A stretch of DNA of 36,095 nucleotides from an uncultured Bacteroidales bacterium (GTDB lineage: Bacteria; Bacteroidota; Bacteroidia; Bacteroidales; Bacteroidaceae): NCBI GenBank assembly GCA_945787885.1, contig CALZJF010000024.1, forward strand, positions 1 to 36,095. Reading direction: 5' to 3'. The notes below the pieces were generated by a model. That model was not told where the DNA came from. It did no database searches and saw only the letters and a list, made by a program, of their open reading frames with translations. A program made the translations under genes and the position numbers. Shown piece by piece: positions 16,734 to 24,203 of the stretch (its first letter is position 1; each line of letters begins with the position of its first letter).

Positions 16734-17864
16734 TCAATTATTGAGCATGGAGTGAATGTTGGCAGGGGTTAATCCCGTCTTCCGGGCCACTTCCTCTATG
16801 GTTGTCCCACTCTCCAACATCATTGTAATCATAGCACGTAGCATTCTGTCCTGCTCTTTAATTTGTTGGTTTTGCTCTCTGAGTTGTCCTTCCTGCTCTC
16901 TGAGTTGTTGGTTTTGCTCTCTAAGCTGTCCTTCCTGCTCTCTGAGCTGTCCTTCCTGCTCTCTGAGTTGTTGGTTTTGTTCTCTAAGCTGTCCTTCCTG
17001 CTCTCTGAGTTGTTGGTTTTGTTCTCTAAGCTGTCCTTCCTGCTCTCTGAGTTGTCCCTCCTGTTCTCTGAGCTGTTTGTCTTGCTCCTGTATTCTTTTT
17101 TCTCGTGCCATGAGTGTCGTGTCGCGGTCTTCGATGGCTTTGAAAAACTCGTCTTCGATGTTCATCTCTTTTCTGGTATGTGGGTTGGCGATAGCTGATT
17201 GTAGGCGGCGGACGATGTATTGCATATCATGGTCGTCAGCATACGAATTTTCGTTTACCTCAATCACATGATGGTCTATGGAGCAGATATTGCTTTGGTC
17301 GAAGATGCTCAACACCTTTTCGAGCCGGTTGTTGATGCGTCCGTGCAGGAGTGGAATTTGCACGATGATGCACTCGTGGGTCAGACTCCCGACGAAAGGG
17401 CTGGGATGCTTCGTCTCCACAAGGTTTCCATTGTAGTCATAAATATTGTGATTGACGTAGATGACGGGTACATTGATGTCCTCCACTTTGTGCCCGAGTA
17501 GATAGACAGCCACCATCGGCAGGGCATGTTTGTCTTGACTGTCCTCTACGATGTTGGCCTTGCTGCTGTATTGTGTTGAAAGATATTGTCGGAATCTCAG
17601 CGTTTCAGTCTCCAACCATGTTTTTTGCAGTTCGATGAGCACAAGACGCTCGCTACCGTCAGCCTCACGCACCGTAGCGCCGAAGTCAATTCTGAACATG
17701 GAGATATTGTTTCGTGTAATGTTTGAATATTCATGAGGCCGTGGTTCCACCTTCAGCACCTCTTTCTTCAGCAGTGCCGAGAGCAGAATCTTTGCGATGC
17801 GTTCGTCCTCTATGAGATACTTGAACACACTGTCATAGATAGGGTTGGCTACAAATAGTTTCAT
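16734..17864 (-). CDS. Rpn-family PD-(D/E)XK nuclease with heptad coiled coil
   Basis: The 376-residue protein belongs to the Rpn/YhgA-like PD-(D/E)XK group, often labelled 'putative transposase'. The start NPIYDSVFKYLIED is typical. Likely catalytic residues are Asp60 (FRIDFG), Glu78 and Gln80 (IELQK). The middle is a helical domain to about residue 250. Residues 264-333 are ten exact heptads QLREQ(EG/NQ), flanked by related heptads, giving a long hydrophilic coiled coil. The C-terminus (GTTIEEVARKTGLTPANIHSM) looks like the small helical motif at the end of many Rpn proteins. E. coli RpnA promotes RecA-independent recombination as a nuclease; the role here is inferred. It lies 61 bases after folB and may be read from the same operon. 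Confidence 0.85.
   Translation of the reverse strand: MKLFVANPIYDSVFKYLIEDERIAKILLSALLKKEVLKVEPRPHEYSNITRNNISMFRIDFGATVREADGSERLVLIELQKTWLETETLRFRQYLSTQYSSKANIVEDSQDKHALPMVAVYLLGHKVEDINVPVIYVNHNIYDYNGNLVETKHPSPFVGSLTHECIIVQIPLLHGRINNRLEKVLSIFDQSNICSIDHHVIEVNENSYADDHDMQYIVRRLQSAIANPHTRKEMNIEDEFFKAIEDRDTTLMAREKRIQEQDKQLREQEGQLREQEGQLREQNQQLREQEGQLREQNQQLREQEGQLREQEGQLREQNQQLREQEGQLREQNQQIKEQDRMLRAMITMMLESGTTIEEVARKTGLTPANIHSMLNN
16866..17075 (-). repeat. Ten 21-bp repeats encoding the QLREQ heptads
   Basis: Ten heptad codon blocks run in the order EG, EG, NQ, EG, NQ and then the same five again. This points to a 21-bp unit that was itself duplicated as a 105-bp block. The repeats are nearly identical at base level and prone to copy-number change without frame loss. 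Confidence 0.95.
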
Positions 17865-17925
17865 GTTGTCAGAATTTTAGTAAAACAGTGCGATTTGCGA
17901 TTACTGTAAACAATGCAGATGCGTG

Positions 17926-18309
17926 CTATCTTTCCGCCGTCAGCGTCACGCTGCATCCCTCGCAGTCAGCCCCCATCGGCGGAGTGTCTTTCCGCAGGCT
18001 GATGGTGGCGGCTGTAATCAGCGGAAAGTCTTGCAAGAGTCGGCGGAGCATTCGCCAGCAAGCATGTTCCAGCAGCTGTGAGGGTTGCAGCATTTCTTCG
18101 CGCAGGGCAGCATACACCTCAGCATAGTTCACCGTTGCCTCCAGATTATCTGTGCGGCAAGCGGTTTCTGCCACATCGGTTTTCAGTCGCAGCGTAGCAT
18201 TGACGGTGAAACTTCCCCCAACGATGCGTTCCTGTGGCATCACTCCGTGGTGGGCCTCGAACCGCATATTCTCTAAGCCTATTGTCACTTCTTTCAGAGT
18301 CATGGTCAT
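17926..18309 (-). CDS. folB: Dihydroneopterin aldolase
   Basis: The 127-residue protein is the folate-pathway enzyme FolB, which cleaves 7,8-dihydroneopterin to 6-hydroxymethyl-dihydropterin and glycolaldehyde. Family motifs are present: IGLENMRFEAHHGVMPQE (catalytic-region Glu27), VNYAEVY (Tyr62), PSQLLEHAC (Glu81, pterin anchor) and ISLRKDTPP (Lys107). The length is usual for this octameric enzyme. It begins nine bases after the stop of the NrdJ-like gene and is the third gene of a tight operon. Confidence 0.92.
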   Translation of the reverse strand: MTMTLKEVTIGLENMRFEAHHGVMPQERIVGGSFTVNATLRLKTDVAETACRTDNLEATVNYAEVYAALREEMLQPSQLLEHACWRMLRRLLQDFPLITAATISLRKDTPPMGADCEGCSVTLTAER

Positions 18310-18318
18310 ATGGCCGGA

Positions 18319-18987
18319 TTAGTCTTCATTCTCCGGTTCGGCGGTATATTTTTTCAGAGCTCTTGCCACCCCCGTCTTCCAGGTGTTGATTGTTTCCGTT
18401 TCGAGTTCGAGCGAATCAATGAGGCGGATGACGTTTTCAATCGGCATTCTGTAGCGCAATACTCCCGAGATGAGTTTGGCATAGTTCCAGTATTCCGGGT
18501 TAAACTTTTCCGACAGTCCCTCGATGGTTGTCTTGTATCCCCGTCGGTTGGCAAACTGGAAGTCATAGCGTTTGGTGCCGTCAGCGTTGTAGTGCTTGAT
18601 GATGTGTCCGGAGCTGCACATCTTCGGCAGTGCGATGCCGTCTTCGTCGTCCAATATTCCCGTAAAGATTTCGTAAGGCCGCCCATCGAGGAGTCCGACG
18701 AATGCCACCCATTTCTCCTTTTTGTTCTGGAAACGCCAGACGTCGCACTCCAACACTTCCGGGCGACGCTCTTTGATGTCATTGCCCTTCGATAGAGCTA
18801 TTTCCGCCAGCATTCCCACGATTTCCCGTCCCTCTTCGCCCAGATGTTGCGGACATTCGAAGTGTTCGCTTTCCGCAGACAGGAAGTTCCGGCAGAGCAT
18901 TTCTGTATATTCTTCAGCCGTATGCCCGTTGTGACGGCGTGCCATTTCGTTGGCTAGAAAAGCCAGATCGGTCGCGTTGATTTTCAT
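18319..18987 (-). CDS. Free-standing NrdJ C-terminal module (class II ribonucleotide reductase-like)
   Basis: From about residue 72 the 222-residue protein reads like the segment near the end of Bacteroidetes adenosylcobalamin-dependent ribonucleotide reductase (NrdJ): RRPEVLECDVWRFQN, KWVAFVGLLDGRPYEIFTG, GYKTTIEGLSEKFNPEYWNY, KLISGVLRYRMPIENV and NTWKTGVARALKKY. The large catalytic barrel and the Cys-rich re-reduction tail that follow or precede this segment in full NrdJ are absent. Residues 1-70 (MKINATDLAFLANEMARRHN onward) are a helical region I do not recognise. The frame is intact, with a proper start, and lies nine bases from each neighbour, so this is a maintained gene and not debris. 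A split class II enzyme exists in Pseudomonas (NrdJa/NrdJb), but no NrdJa partner is seen here. Function is unknown: a regulator, a scaffold or a partner for NrdJ elsewhere are possible. Confidence 0.75.
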   Translation of the reverse strand: MKINATDLAFLANEMARRHNGHTAEEYTEMLCRNFLSAESEHFECPQHLGEEGREIVGMLAEIALSKGNDIKERRPEVLECDVWRFQNKKEKWVAFVGLLDGRPYEIFTGILDDEDGIALPKMCSSGHIIKHYNADGTKRYDFQFANRRGYKTTIEGLSEKFNPEYWNYAKLISGVLRYRMPIENVIRLIDSLELETETINTWKTGVARALKKYTAEPENED

Positions 18988-18996
18988 TTTGTTGGC

Positions 18997-19440
18997 TCAG
19001 TCGTTCATGAGTTTTCTCAAAAAATCGCTCAGTTCGTCGTCCAGTCCCTCCATCAGCTCTCCAGAGATGAGGAACGTGTTGTCATCCACGAGGTAGATAT
19101 CGTCCGTCGTCTCATTCGCATTGTCCTCCAACACGAAGCTGTAGGGGCGCAGGATGCGGATTTCATCTACCAGTGTGCGGTTGTCTTCGAGTATGCGTCT
19201 GAGGCATTTCACCATCTCGTCGTGTAATTTTGCATCATGCTCGAAGCCCCCCCATTCTTTGACGGTGCATGCCGCCAGCTGGCGGTCATCGTCATCGCTG
19301 ATAGTCAGCATCCCGTCAGCAGGGTTCACTCGTATGTAGAGGTCCGTCAGTACAGCCTCGTCTGCCGTTTGTGCCAGTCGTTCTGCTGTTTGTTCGATGG
19401 CTTTGACTATGTCAGCCACCGTATTTGTAGAAAGTTTCAT
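18997..19440 (-). CDS. Small acidic protein, first gene of the NrdJ-like/folB operon
   Basis: I do not recognise a named family for this 147-residue soluble protein. It has an N-terminal helix (residues 5-25), a beta-rich acidic middle (DLYIRVNPADGMLTISDDDD) and a second half with RILRPYSFVLED, DDIYLVDDNTFLISGELM and a helix LDDELSDFLRKLM. It has no signal peptide or membrane segment. Its start lies just downstream of a well-formed promoter, and its stop lies nine bases before the NrdJ-like gene, which suggests the two products act together. Confidence 0.75.
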   Translation of the reverse strand: MKLSTNTVADIVKAIEQTAERLAQTADEAVLTDLYIRVNPADGMLTISDDDDRQLAACTVKEWGGFEHDAKLHDEMVKCLRRILEDNRTLVDEIRILRPYSFVLEDNANETTDDIYLVDDNTFLISGELMEGLDDELSDFLRKLMND

Positions 19441-19464
19441 GTGTATTGTTTATTTATTTGGCAG

Positions 19465-19495
19465 CAAATTTACACTTTCAAAGGCGAAAATCAAA
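19465..19495 (-). promoter_or_regulatory. Promoter for the acidic protein - NrdJ-like - folB operon
   Basis: On the minus strand TTTG (19495-19492), a 19-base spacer and TAAATTTG (19472-19465) match the Bacteroidetes consensus TTTG-N19-TAnnTTTG exactly. The start codon at 19440 is about 25 bases beyond the -7 element. Confidence 0.8.
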
Positions 19496-19501
19496 ATTAT
19501 A

Positions 19502-19533
19502 TTTGGGTTTTTTAGGCAGAAAAACTAACTTTG
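19502..19533 (+). promoter_or_regulatory. Promoter for the GH20 gene
   Basis: TTTG (19502-19505), a 20-base spacer and TAACTTTG (19526-19533) match the Bacteroidetes promoter consensus. The -33 elements of this and the divergent promoter lie back to back, six bases apart. The leader to ATG 19622 would be about 80 bases. Confidence 0.8.
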
Positions 19534-19621
19534 CAACGTATAGAGTTGGCAAAGAGGGTAGATTGTATCGTCCTTTTTTTGCCTCTCTGTGTATTCTTGC
19601 AGATAACCAAAATCCAAACCC

Positions 19622-21607
19622 ATGAGAAAAGCCCTCTTATCCCTTCTCCTCTTAAGTGCCACCGCCTCCGTAGCGCAGCAGGTGGTTCCCTTGCCTCGCC
19701 AGGCAGAAATGTCGCGTCAGCAGGTGTCGCATGCACTGCCAGCGGTCAGTCTTGATGCCTCTGCTCTCCAAGCCGTTCGCACGGCCTCCTATTCCCCTTC
19801 CGATGAAGGCTACACCCTCGATGTCAGTGCCGAAGGCATCCGCATTGATGCCTCCACAGCCTTGGGTCGTCTGCGTGCGCGTCAGACCCTTGAGCAATTG
19901 GCAGACGAGAAAGGTCGCCTCCCCCTCTGCCATATTGAAGATGCTCCCGCCTATGCTTGGCGCGGTGCCATGCTGGATCTGAGCCGGCATTATTTCCCCC
20001 TCTCTTATCTGAAGCGTCAGATTGATGTGCTCTCGCGCTACAAGGTGAACCGTCTTCATCTTCATCTGACGGATGCAGCCGGCTGGCGTATGGAAATCAA
20101 GCGCTATCCGCGTCTGACGAGTTTCGCTGCCTTCCGCACCTTCGATTCCTGGAAGACCTGGTGGAATGGCCGCGATGAGTTTGGCGGCGTTGACGATCCT
20201 CTGCGTCGCAAGTATATGGACGAAGGTGCCGATGGTGCATGCGGAGGCTATTACACCCAAGATGAGTTGCGCGGTCTGGTGGAATATGCTGCCCAGCGTG
20301 GCATCACCATCGTCCCGGAGATTGAGATGCCCGCCCACAGCGAGGAGGTGCTGACCGCCTATCCCGAGCTGAGCTGCACCCATGAGCCATACAAGCAGGC
20401 AGATTTCTGTCCCGGCAGCGTTGCCACCTACGATTTTCTGGAGCACGTTCTGGAAGAAGTCATGGAAGTCTTTCCCTCGCAGTACATCCACGTAGGCGGT
20501 GATGAGGCCGCCAAGGCCAGTTGGGGCAGTTGTCCGCTCTGCCAAAAGAAGATGAGCGAGCTGGGCATCACGGAGCTCCACGGTCTGCAGTCGAATCTCA
20601 TTGCCCACATGGGGCGGTTTCTGGCATCCCACGGACGCCAGTTGATAGGCTGGGACGAGGTGATTGACAAGAATCTCTCTAAGAACACCACTGTCATGGT
20701 GTGGCGCAGTGCCGACTTTGCTGCCGATGCTGTCCGTCAGGGTTACGATGTCATCCTCAGTCCCGGCACCCACTGCTATCTCGATTTCTACCAGGATGCC
20801 CCCGACCGTCAGCCCGAAGCCATTGGCGGTTTCACTACGTTGGAGAAAGTCTATAGTTTTGTTCCTGGTGACAATCTTTCGGCTTCAGAGCGTGCCGCCC
20901 ACGTGAAGGGCGTTCAGGGCAATCTCTGGGCGGAATACGTGCCTACTCCCGCTCATGCCGAATACATGCTCTATCCGCGTATGCTCGCTCTGGCAGAAAT
21001 CGGCTGGAACGGTACGGCGGTGAAAGACTATCCTTCCTTCCGCAGCCGCGCACTGAAGGAGGTGAGATACCTTCGCGCCAATGGCATCAATGCGTTCGAC
21101 CTTGACCGTGAGGTGGGCGACCGTGCGGAGACGCAGACCGAGGTGAAGCATCTGGCTCGCGGATGCCGGGTGACGTATGCTCCCGAAGCGCATTATTATA
21201 CGAAAGCCTATGCCGCTGCCGGCGATGTATCGATGACCGACGGCAAGCGTGGTGGTTGGAACAACAACGACGGGCGTTGGCAGGGATTCATCGATGGCAA
21301 GCAATATCGTTTTGATGTCACCATCGACCTCGGCACCACGAAGCGTTTCTCCACCGTCCAGACAGATTTCATGCAGATGTGTGGCCCGGAAATATTCTAT
21401 CCTGAGACGTATGTTGTCAGCGTTTCCGATGATGGCGAGCATTTCACGGAATTGGGCAGAATGCATCGCGAGTCGAAGCGCACGGTCAATCCCGAAGTCT
21501 CCACCTTCCGTGTGGACCGGAAAGCCCGTGCCCGTTATGTCCGCGTGCAGGCCACTCCTTCCGCTTTCGGTGGGTGGCTCTTTGCCGATGAGGTTGTAGT
21601 GAAGTAG
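19622..21607 (+). CDS. GH20 beta-N-acetylhexosaminidase
   Basis: The 661-residue exported enzyme removes terminal GlcNAc or GalNAc from glycans by substrate-assisted catalysis. It has a signal peptide (cleavage near SVA-QQ, residue 18), a GH20 N-terminal beta domain to about 110 and a TIM barrel opening WRGAMLDLSRHYFPLSYLKR. The barrel also has LHLHLTDAAGWRMEIKRYP and VPEIEMPAH, and the catalytic pair in HVGGDEA (Asp294, Glu295). The last 150 residues resemble an F5/8-type (discoidin-like) carbohydrate-binding domain (YVVSVSDDGEHFTELG, ARYVRVQA). Bacteroidales use such enzymes on mucin and N-glycans. It has its own promoter and stands alone. A 23-bp tandem duplication covers its last codons and stop. 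Confidence 0.95.
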   Translation: MRKALLSLLLLSATASVAQQVVPLPRQAEMSRQQVSHALPAVSLDASALQAVRTASYSPSDEGYTLDVSAEGIRIDASTALGRLRARQTLEQLADEKGRLPLCHIEDAPAYAWRGAMLDLSRHYFPLSYLKRQIDVLSRYKVNRLHLHLTDAAGWRMEIKRYPRLTSFAAFRTFDSWKTWWNGRDEFGGVDDPLRRKYMDEGADGACGGYYTQDELRGLVEYAAQRGITIVPEIEMPAHSEEVLTAYPELSCTHEPYKQADFCPGSVATYDFLEHVLEEVMEVFPSQYIHVGGDEAAKASWGSCPLCQKKMSELGITELHGLQSNLIAHMGRFLASHGRQLIGWDEVIDKNLSKNTTVMVWRSADFAADAVRQGYDVILSPGTHCYLDFYQDAPDRQPEAIGGFTTLEKVYSFVPGDNLSASERAAHVKGVQGNLWAEYVPTPAHAEYMLYPRMLALAEIGWNGTAVKDYPSFRSRALKEVRYLRANGINAFDLDREVGDRAETQTEVKHLARGCRVTYAPEAHYYTKAYAAAGDVSMTDGKRGGWNNNDGRWQGFIDGKQYRFDVTIDLGTTKRFSTVQTDFMQMCGPEIFYPETYVVSVSDDGEHFTELGRMHRESKRTVNPEVSTFRVDRKARARYVRVQATPSAFGGWLFADEVVVK

Positions 21608-21629
21608 AAGATGAGGTTGTAGTGAAGTA
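21587..21629 (+). repeat. 23-bp tandem duplication at the GH20 stop codon
   Basis: GATGAGGTTGTAGTGAAGTA at 21587-21606 recurs at 21610-21629. The first copy encodes the last residues and the TAG stop; the second is untranslated. Confidence 0.95.
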
Positions 21630-21690
21630 ACATAGAAGAGGGGGCAGGAATCCTGCGTCCTCAAGAGTCCGTCTCTCCCGAATACGATAA

Positions 21691-21732
21691 GCGGCCGTTC
21701 TCTCCGGAATGGAGGGAGCGGCCGTTTCGCTT
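21691..21732 (+). terminator. Probable GH20 terminator
   Basis: Two CGGCCG boxes (21692-21697 and 21719-21724) and the inner TCTCC/GGAGG arms form an imperfect GC-rich hairpin. It is followed by the T-rich stretch TTTCGCTT. Confidence 0.6.
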
Positions 21733-21804
21733 GAATAATGATGTGCTTGAATAATGTTGTGCTTGAATAATGTTGTGCTTGAATAATGTTGTGCTTGAAT
21801 AATG
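21729..21804. repeat. 16-bp minisatellite between GH20 and purN
   Basis: GCTTGAATAATGTTGT repeats with starts at 21729, 21745, 21761, 21777 and 21793. The middle three units are identical, the first has ATGT in place of TTGT, and the last is truncated. It lies between convergent genes and no reading frame depends on it. Confidence 0.95.
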
Positions 21805-21895
21805 ACGCCATATGGCTGTCGCAGAGGTTCGAAGCCTTGCTCAGGCGAGAGCAGGAACAGGCGGGAGCAGAGTAGGGCGTGGCTGCGCCGTCATC

Positions 21896-22480
21896 TCATC
21901 CTTCCGCGCACAGCAGACGTTCAATCACCTGTGGGAAGTGTTCCTGCTCCAGCAGGTGAACCTTCCCGGCAATGCTCTCGGGTGTCTCCTCCCCGGGGCG
22001 GAGGGCAACACGGAATTGCGCAATCGCCTCCCCCGAGTCGATGCCCGCATCCACATAGTGGATTGTGATGCCCGTCTCGGTCTCTCCGGCCTCGCAGACC
22101 GCCTCGTGGACGTGGCGGCCATACATCCCCTTTCCGCCGTATTTCGGCAGGAGCGAAGGGTGGATGTTGATGATGCGTCGTGGAAAAGCAGTTGTCAGAT
22201 AGTCGGGAATGCGCAGCAGAAAGCCAGCGAGGACGATGTAGTCTATGTGTGCCAGACGCTCCATGACGCTCTGCGGATTTTCCGCCAGCTCATCGCGCGG
22301 AATGACTGCACACGTCACTCCGAGGCCCGCAGCGCGCTGCAAAGCCCGTGCCTGACTGCGGTTGCTGACAGCCAGTGCCACCTCGATGCGCGGATGATGC
22401 AGGAAGTAGCGTGTGATGTTTTCAAGATTCGTACCCTCGCCGCTGGCAAAGACGGCAAGGCGGATAGGAGATTTTGGCAT
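21896..22480 (-). CDS. purN: Phosphoribosylglycinamide formyltransferase
   Basis: The 194-residue protein is PurN, which transfers a formyl group from 10-formyl-THF to GAR in purine synthesis. SGEGTNLENI binds phosphate; NIHPSLLPKYGGKGMYG holds catalytic Asn105 and His107, and HYVDAGIDSG holds Asp144, matching the E. coli triad Asn106/His108/Asp144. The start at 22480 is chosen because MPKSPIRLAVFASG aligns with the family start; the longer frame upstream is Ser/Pro-rich and overlaps the leader. It follows the phosphatase gene by 55 bases. Confidence 0.95.
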   Translation of the reverse strand: MPKSPIRLAVFASGEGTNLENITRYFLHHPRIEVALAVSNRSQARALQRAAGLGVTCAVIPRDELAENPQSVMERLAHIDYIVLAGFLLRIPDYLTTAFPRRIINIHPSLLPKYGGKGMYGRHVHEAVCEAGETETGITIHYVDAGIDSGEAIAQFRVALRPGEETPESIAGKVHLLEQEHFPQVIERLLCAEG

Positions 22481-22535
22481 AATGAAATAGAAGAGAGAGG
22501 AGGAGGGGAGTGGGGAAGAGTAGGGCAGTGTGAGG

Positions 22536-23009
22536 TTATTCCGAGGTGAGATTCTTGAGCAACTGTGCGCAAGCATCCTCTATGAGGTCAAGTGCCCAGT
22601 CGAAGTCGGCATCGTCGCCATAGTACGGGTCAGGAATCTCCGTCGTCCCTCGGTATCTTTGCAGAAAGTCCGTCAGCATCACCACCTTTTTCGCGTCGCT
22701 CGGACATCGCTGCTGCTTCACGATGTCATGCAGATTCCCGCGGTCCATGACGCAGATAAGGTCGAAACGTCCGAAGTCGGCAGGCGTAAACTGTCGCGCT
22801 CGGCTGCTGAAGTCGTAGCCTCGCAGCGCACCGCGTCGGCGCATACGGCGGTCAGGCAGTTCGCCTGCGTGCCAGTTGCCGATGCCCGCCGAGTCTATGT
22901 AGAAATCCTCAGTTCGCCCAGCTTGCTCCACCATCCGTCGCATGACGCCTTCTGCGGCGGGGCTGCGGCAGATATTGCCCAAGCAGATGAATAGGATTCG
23001 GTGTTGCAT
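22536..23009 (-). CDS. Low-molecular-weight protein tyrosine phosphatase
   Basis: The 157-residue protein has the LMW-PTP P-loop CLGNICRS near the N-terminus (Cys9 nucleophile, Arg15) and the general acid in IPDPYYG (Asp127), with the usual length. Bacterial members dephosphorylate tyrosine kinases of capsule synthesis or other substrates; no kinase is present here. The start at 23009 (MQHRILFICLG) gives the family length; a frame start at 23090 would add 27 residues and run into the preceding Rpn gene. It is followed by purN. Confidence 0.93.
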   Translation of the reverse strand: MQHRILFICLGNICRSPAAEGVMRRMVEQAGRTEDFYIDSAGIGNWHAGELPDRRMRRRGALRGYDFSSRARQFTPADFGRFDLICVMDRGNLHDIVKQQRCPSDAKKVVMLTDFLQRYRGTTEIPDPYYGDDADFDWALDLIEDACAQLLKNLTSE

Positions 23010-23080
23010 CTTCTGTTTGTTTCCGGAGTTTTCCATGTTGTTTGTCATAATTTCAGTCAGCGTTGTCTCTGATTGTGCCT

Positions 23081-23968
23081 TCATTTGCAAAGTTTCATGA
23101 CGGTTTCAATCGGCAGCCCCGTGGCTTTGGCTACAAGTTCCGCAGTCAAGCCTTCTGCTAATAATTGTCTTGCAATATCCAGCTTTGCGGATTCCACCTT
23201 TTCCTGGACTTTTGCCAGCCCTTCTGCCAATCCTTCCGCATATCCCTCCGCTCTCTCTGTCTTCATCACGGCCAGGTTCGTGCGATAGGTGTCTATGCTG
23301 ATGTTGTATTGCTTTAGTTCTTCCGGTGTCATGCGCACCAGTTCGGCAATGTTGCCCACCTTTTCGAAGACGGGTTGTTGCTGCTGGAATGGTATGTTCG
23401 TCTTCATGGTTTCAAGATTTGTGATGTTATACAGCCAATAGTCTATTTGCGTCTTGCAGTCTTCCTCGCGCATATTGCGATAGCTCGGAAGTTCGAGCGT
23501 AAAGACTTTCAGTTTGTCAGTGAATAATTCTCCCGTCTCGTCCACTTTCAGCTGTACAGTGCGTAGCGATTGCGGTTTGAAGCCACTGAGGTGGAAGTTC
23601 AGGAAGCAGATGCAATAGACGGGGGTCAGCCTGAAATCCCACATTTCATCCCCCCTGCTCTCCTGGCTGGAGAAGGAGCGTGAAAGATAGTAGAGGATGC
23701 GGTCTGCGAACAATGTTTGATAGCGGTTCTGCATCTCTACGATAAATTCGCTGCCATCTTCCGTACGGCAGAAGAGGTCATATATTACACCGCGTTCATA
23801 TTTCGACATCCCGCTGAGTTCCTTATCCAGGAAGGTTATCTCTTGAATGGGAGATGCGGGTTGCAGCAAGTCGGTCAGGAAGGCCATCATCACCTCCTTA
23901 TCGCCAAAGACCTTCTTGAAGCCATAGTCTGTCAGTATGTTAATATATCTATTCTCGTTCTTTCTCAT
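23081..23968 (-). CDS. PD-(D/E)XK nuclease family 'transposase' (Rpn-like)
   Basis: This 295-residue protein has the common Bacteroidetes form: NILTDYGFKKVFGDKE start, DLFC (Asp64) and EFIVEMQ (Glu78, Gln80) as the likely nuclease core, and FADRILYYLSRSFSSQ after it. A short coiled coil (AEGYAEGLAEGLAKVQEKV) and a C-terminal LTAELVAKATGLPIETVMKL motif follow. Despite the database name, no terminal repeats or other transposition hallmarks surround it. It differs clearly from the other Rpn protein at 16734-17864, so the two are not recent duplicates. It heads a same-strand run with the phosphatase (71-base gap) and purN. Confidence 0.88.
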   Translation of the reverse strand: MRKNENRYINILTDYGFKKVFGDKEVMMAFLTDLLQPASPIQEITFLDKELSGMSKYERGVIYDLFCRTEDGSEFIVEMQNRYQTLFADRILYYLSRSFSSQESRGDEMWDFRLTPVYCICFLNFHLSGFKPQSLRTVQLKVDETGELFTDKLKVFTLELPSYRNMREEDCKTQIDYWLYNITNLETMKTNIPFQQQQPVFEKVGNIAELVRMTPEELKQYNISIDTYRTNLAVMKTERAEGYAEGLAEGLAKVQEKVESAKLDIARQLLAEGLTAELVAKATGLPIETVMKLCK

Positions 23969-24006
23969 GGTAGTCAGTGGGTTAGGGTAGGGGGGTGTTT
24001 GTGTCG

Positions 24007-24037
24007 CAAAACTACGTATTTCTTTTCAAACTTGCAA
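24007..24037 (-). promoter_or_regulatory. Probable promoter for the Rpn-like - PTP - purN run
   Basis: On the minus strand TAGTTTTG (24014-24007) matches TAnnTTTG. Nineteen bases upstream is TTGC (24037-24034), an approximate -33 box. The start codon at 23968 follows about 40 bases later. Confidence 0.5.
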
Positions 24038-24203
24038 GCAAACGCCGTGCAAACCTGCTGCACGGCTGTCAAATTGTCGAGGAGCAAAGGGTGCGCAGAG
24101 CGTTTGTGCTTGTTTCCTTGTCTGCATTCCTGCCCCGTTTCTCCGCCTTTTTCATGCTGGCGCGCATCCTGCTTCGGCTGGCCGCGCATAGATTCCTGCC
24201 TCC

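Noticed and set aside
16756-17271. Plus-strand Cys/Ser/Leu-rich repetitive frame
   Set aside because: Antisense reading of the QLREQ heptads in the Rpn gene.
23081-23968. Insertion sequence carrying the 'transposase'
   Set aside because: No terminal inverted repeats or target duplication seen; the protein has a nuclease core of the Rpn type, not a DDE transposase.
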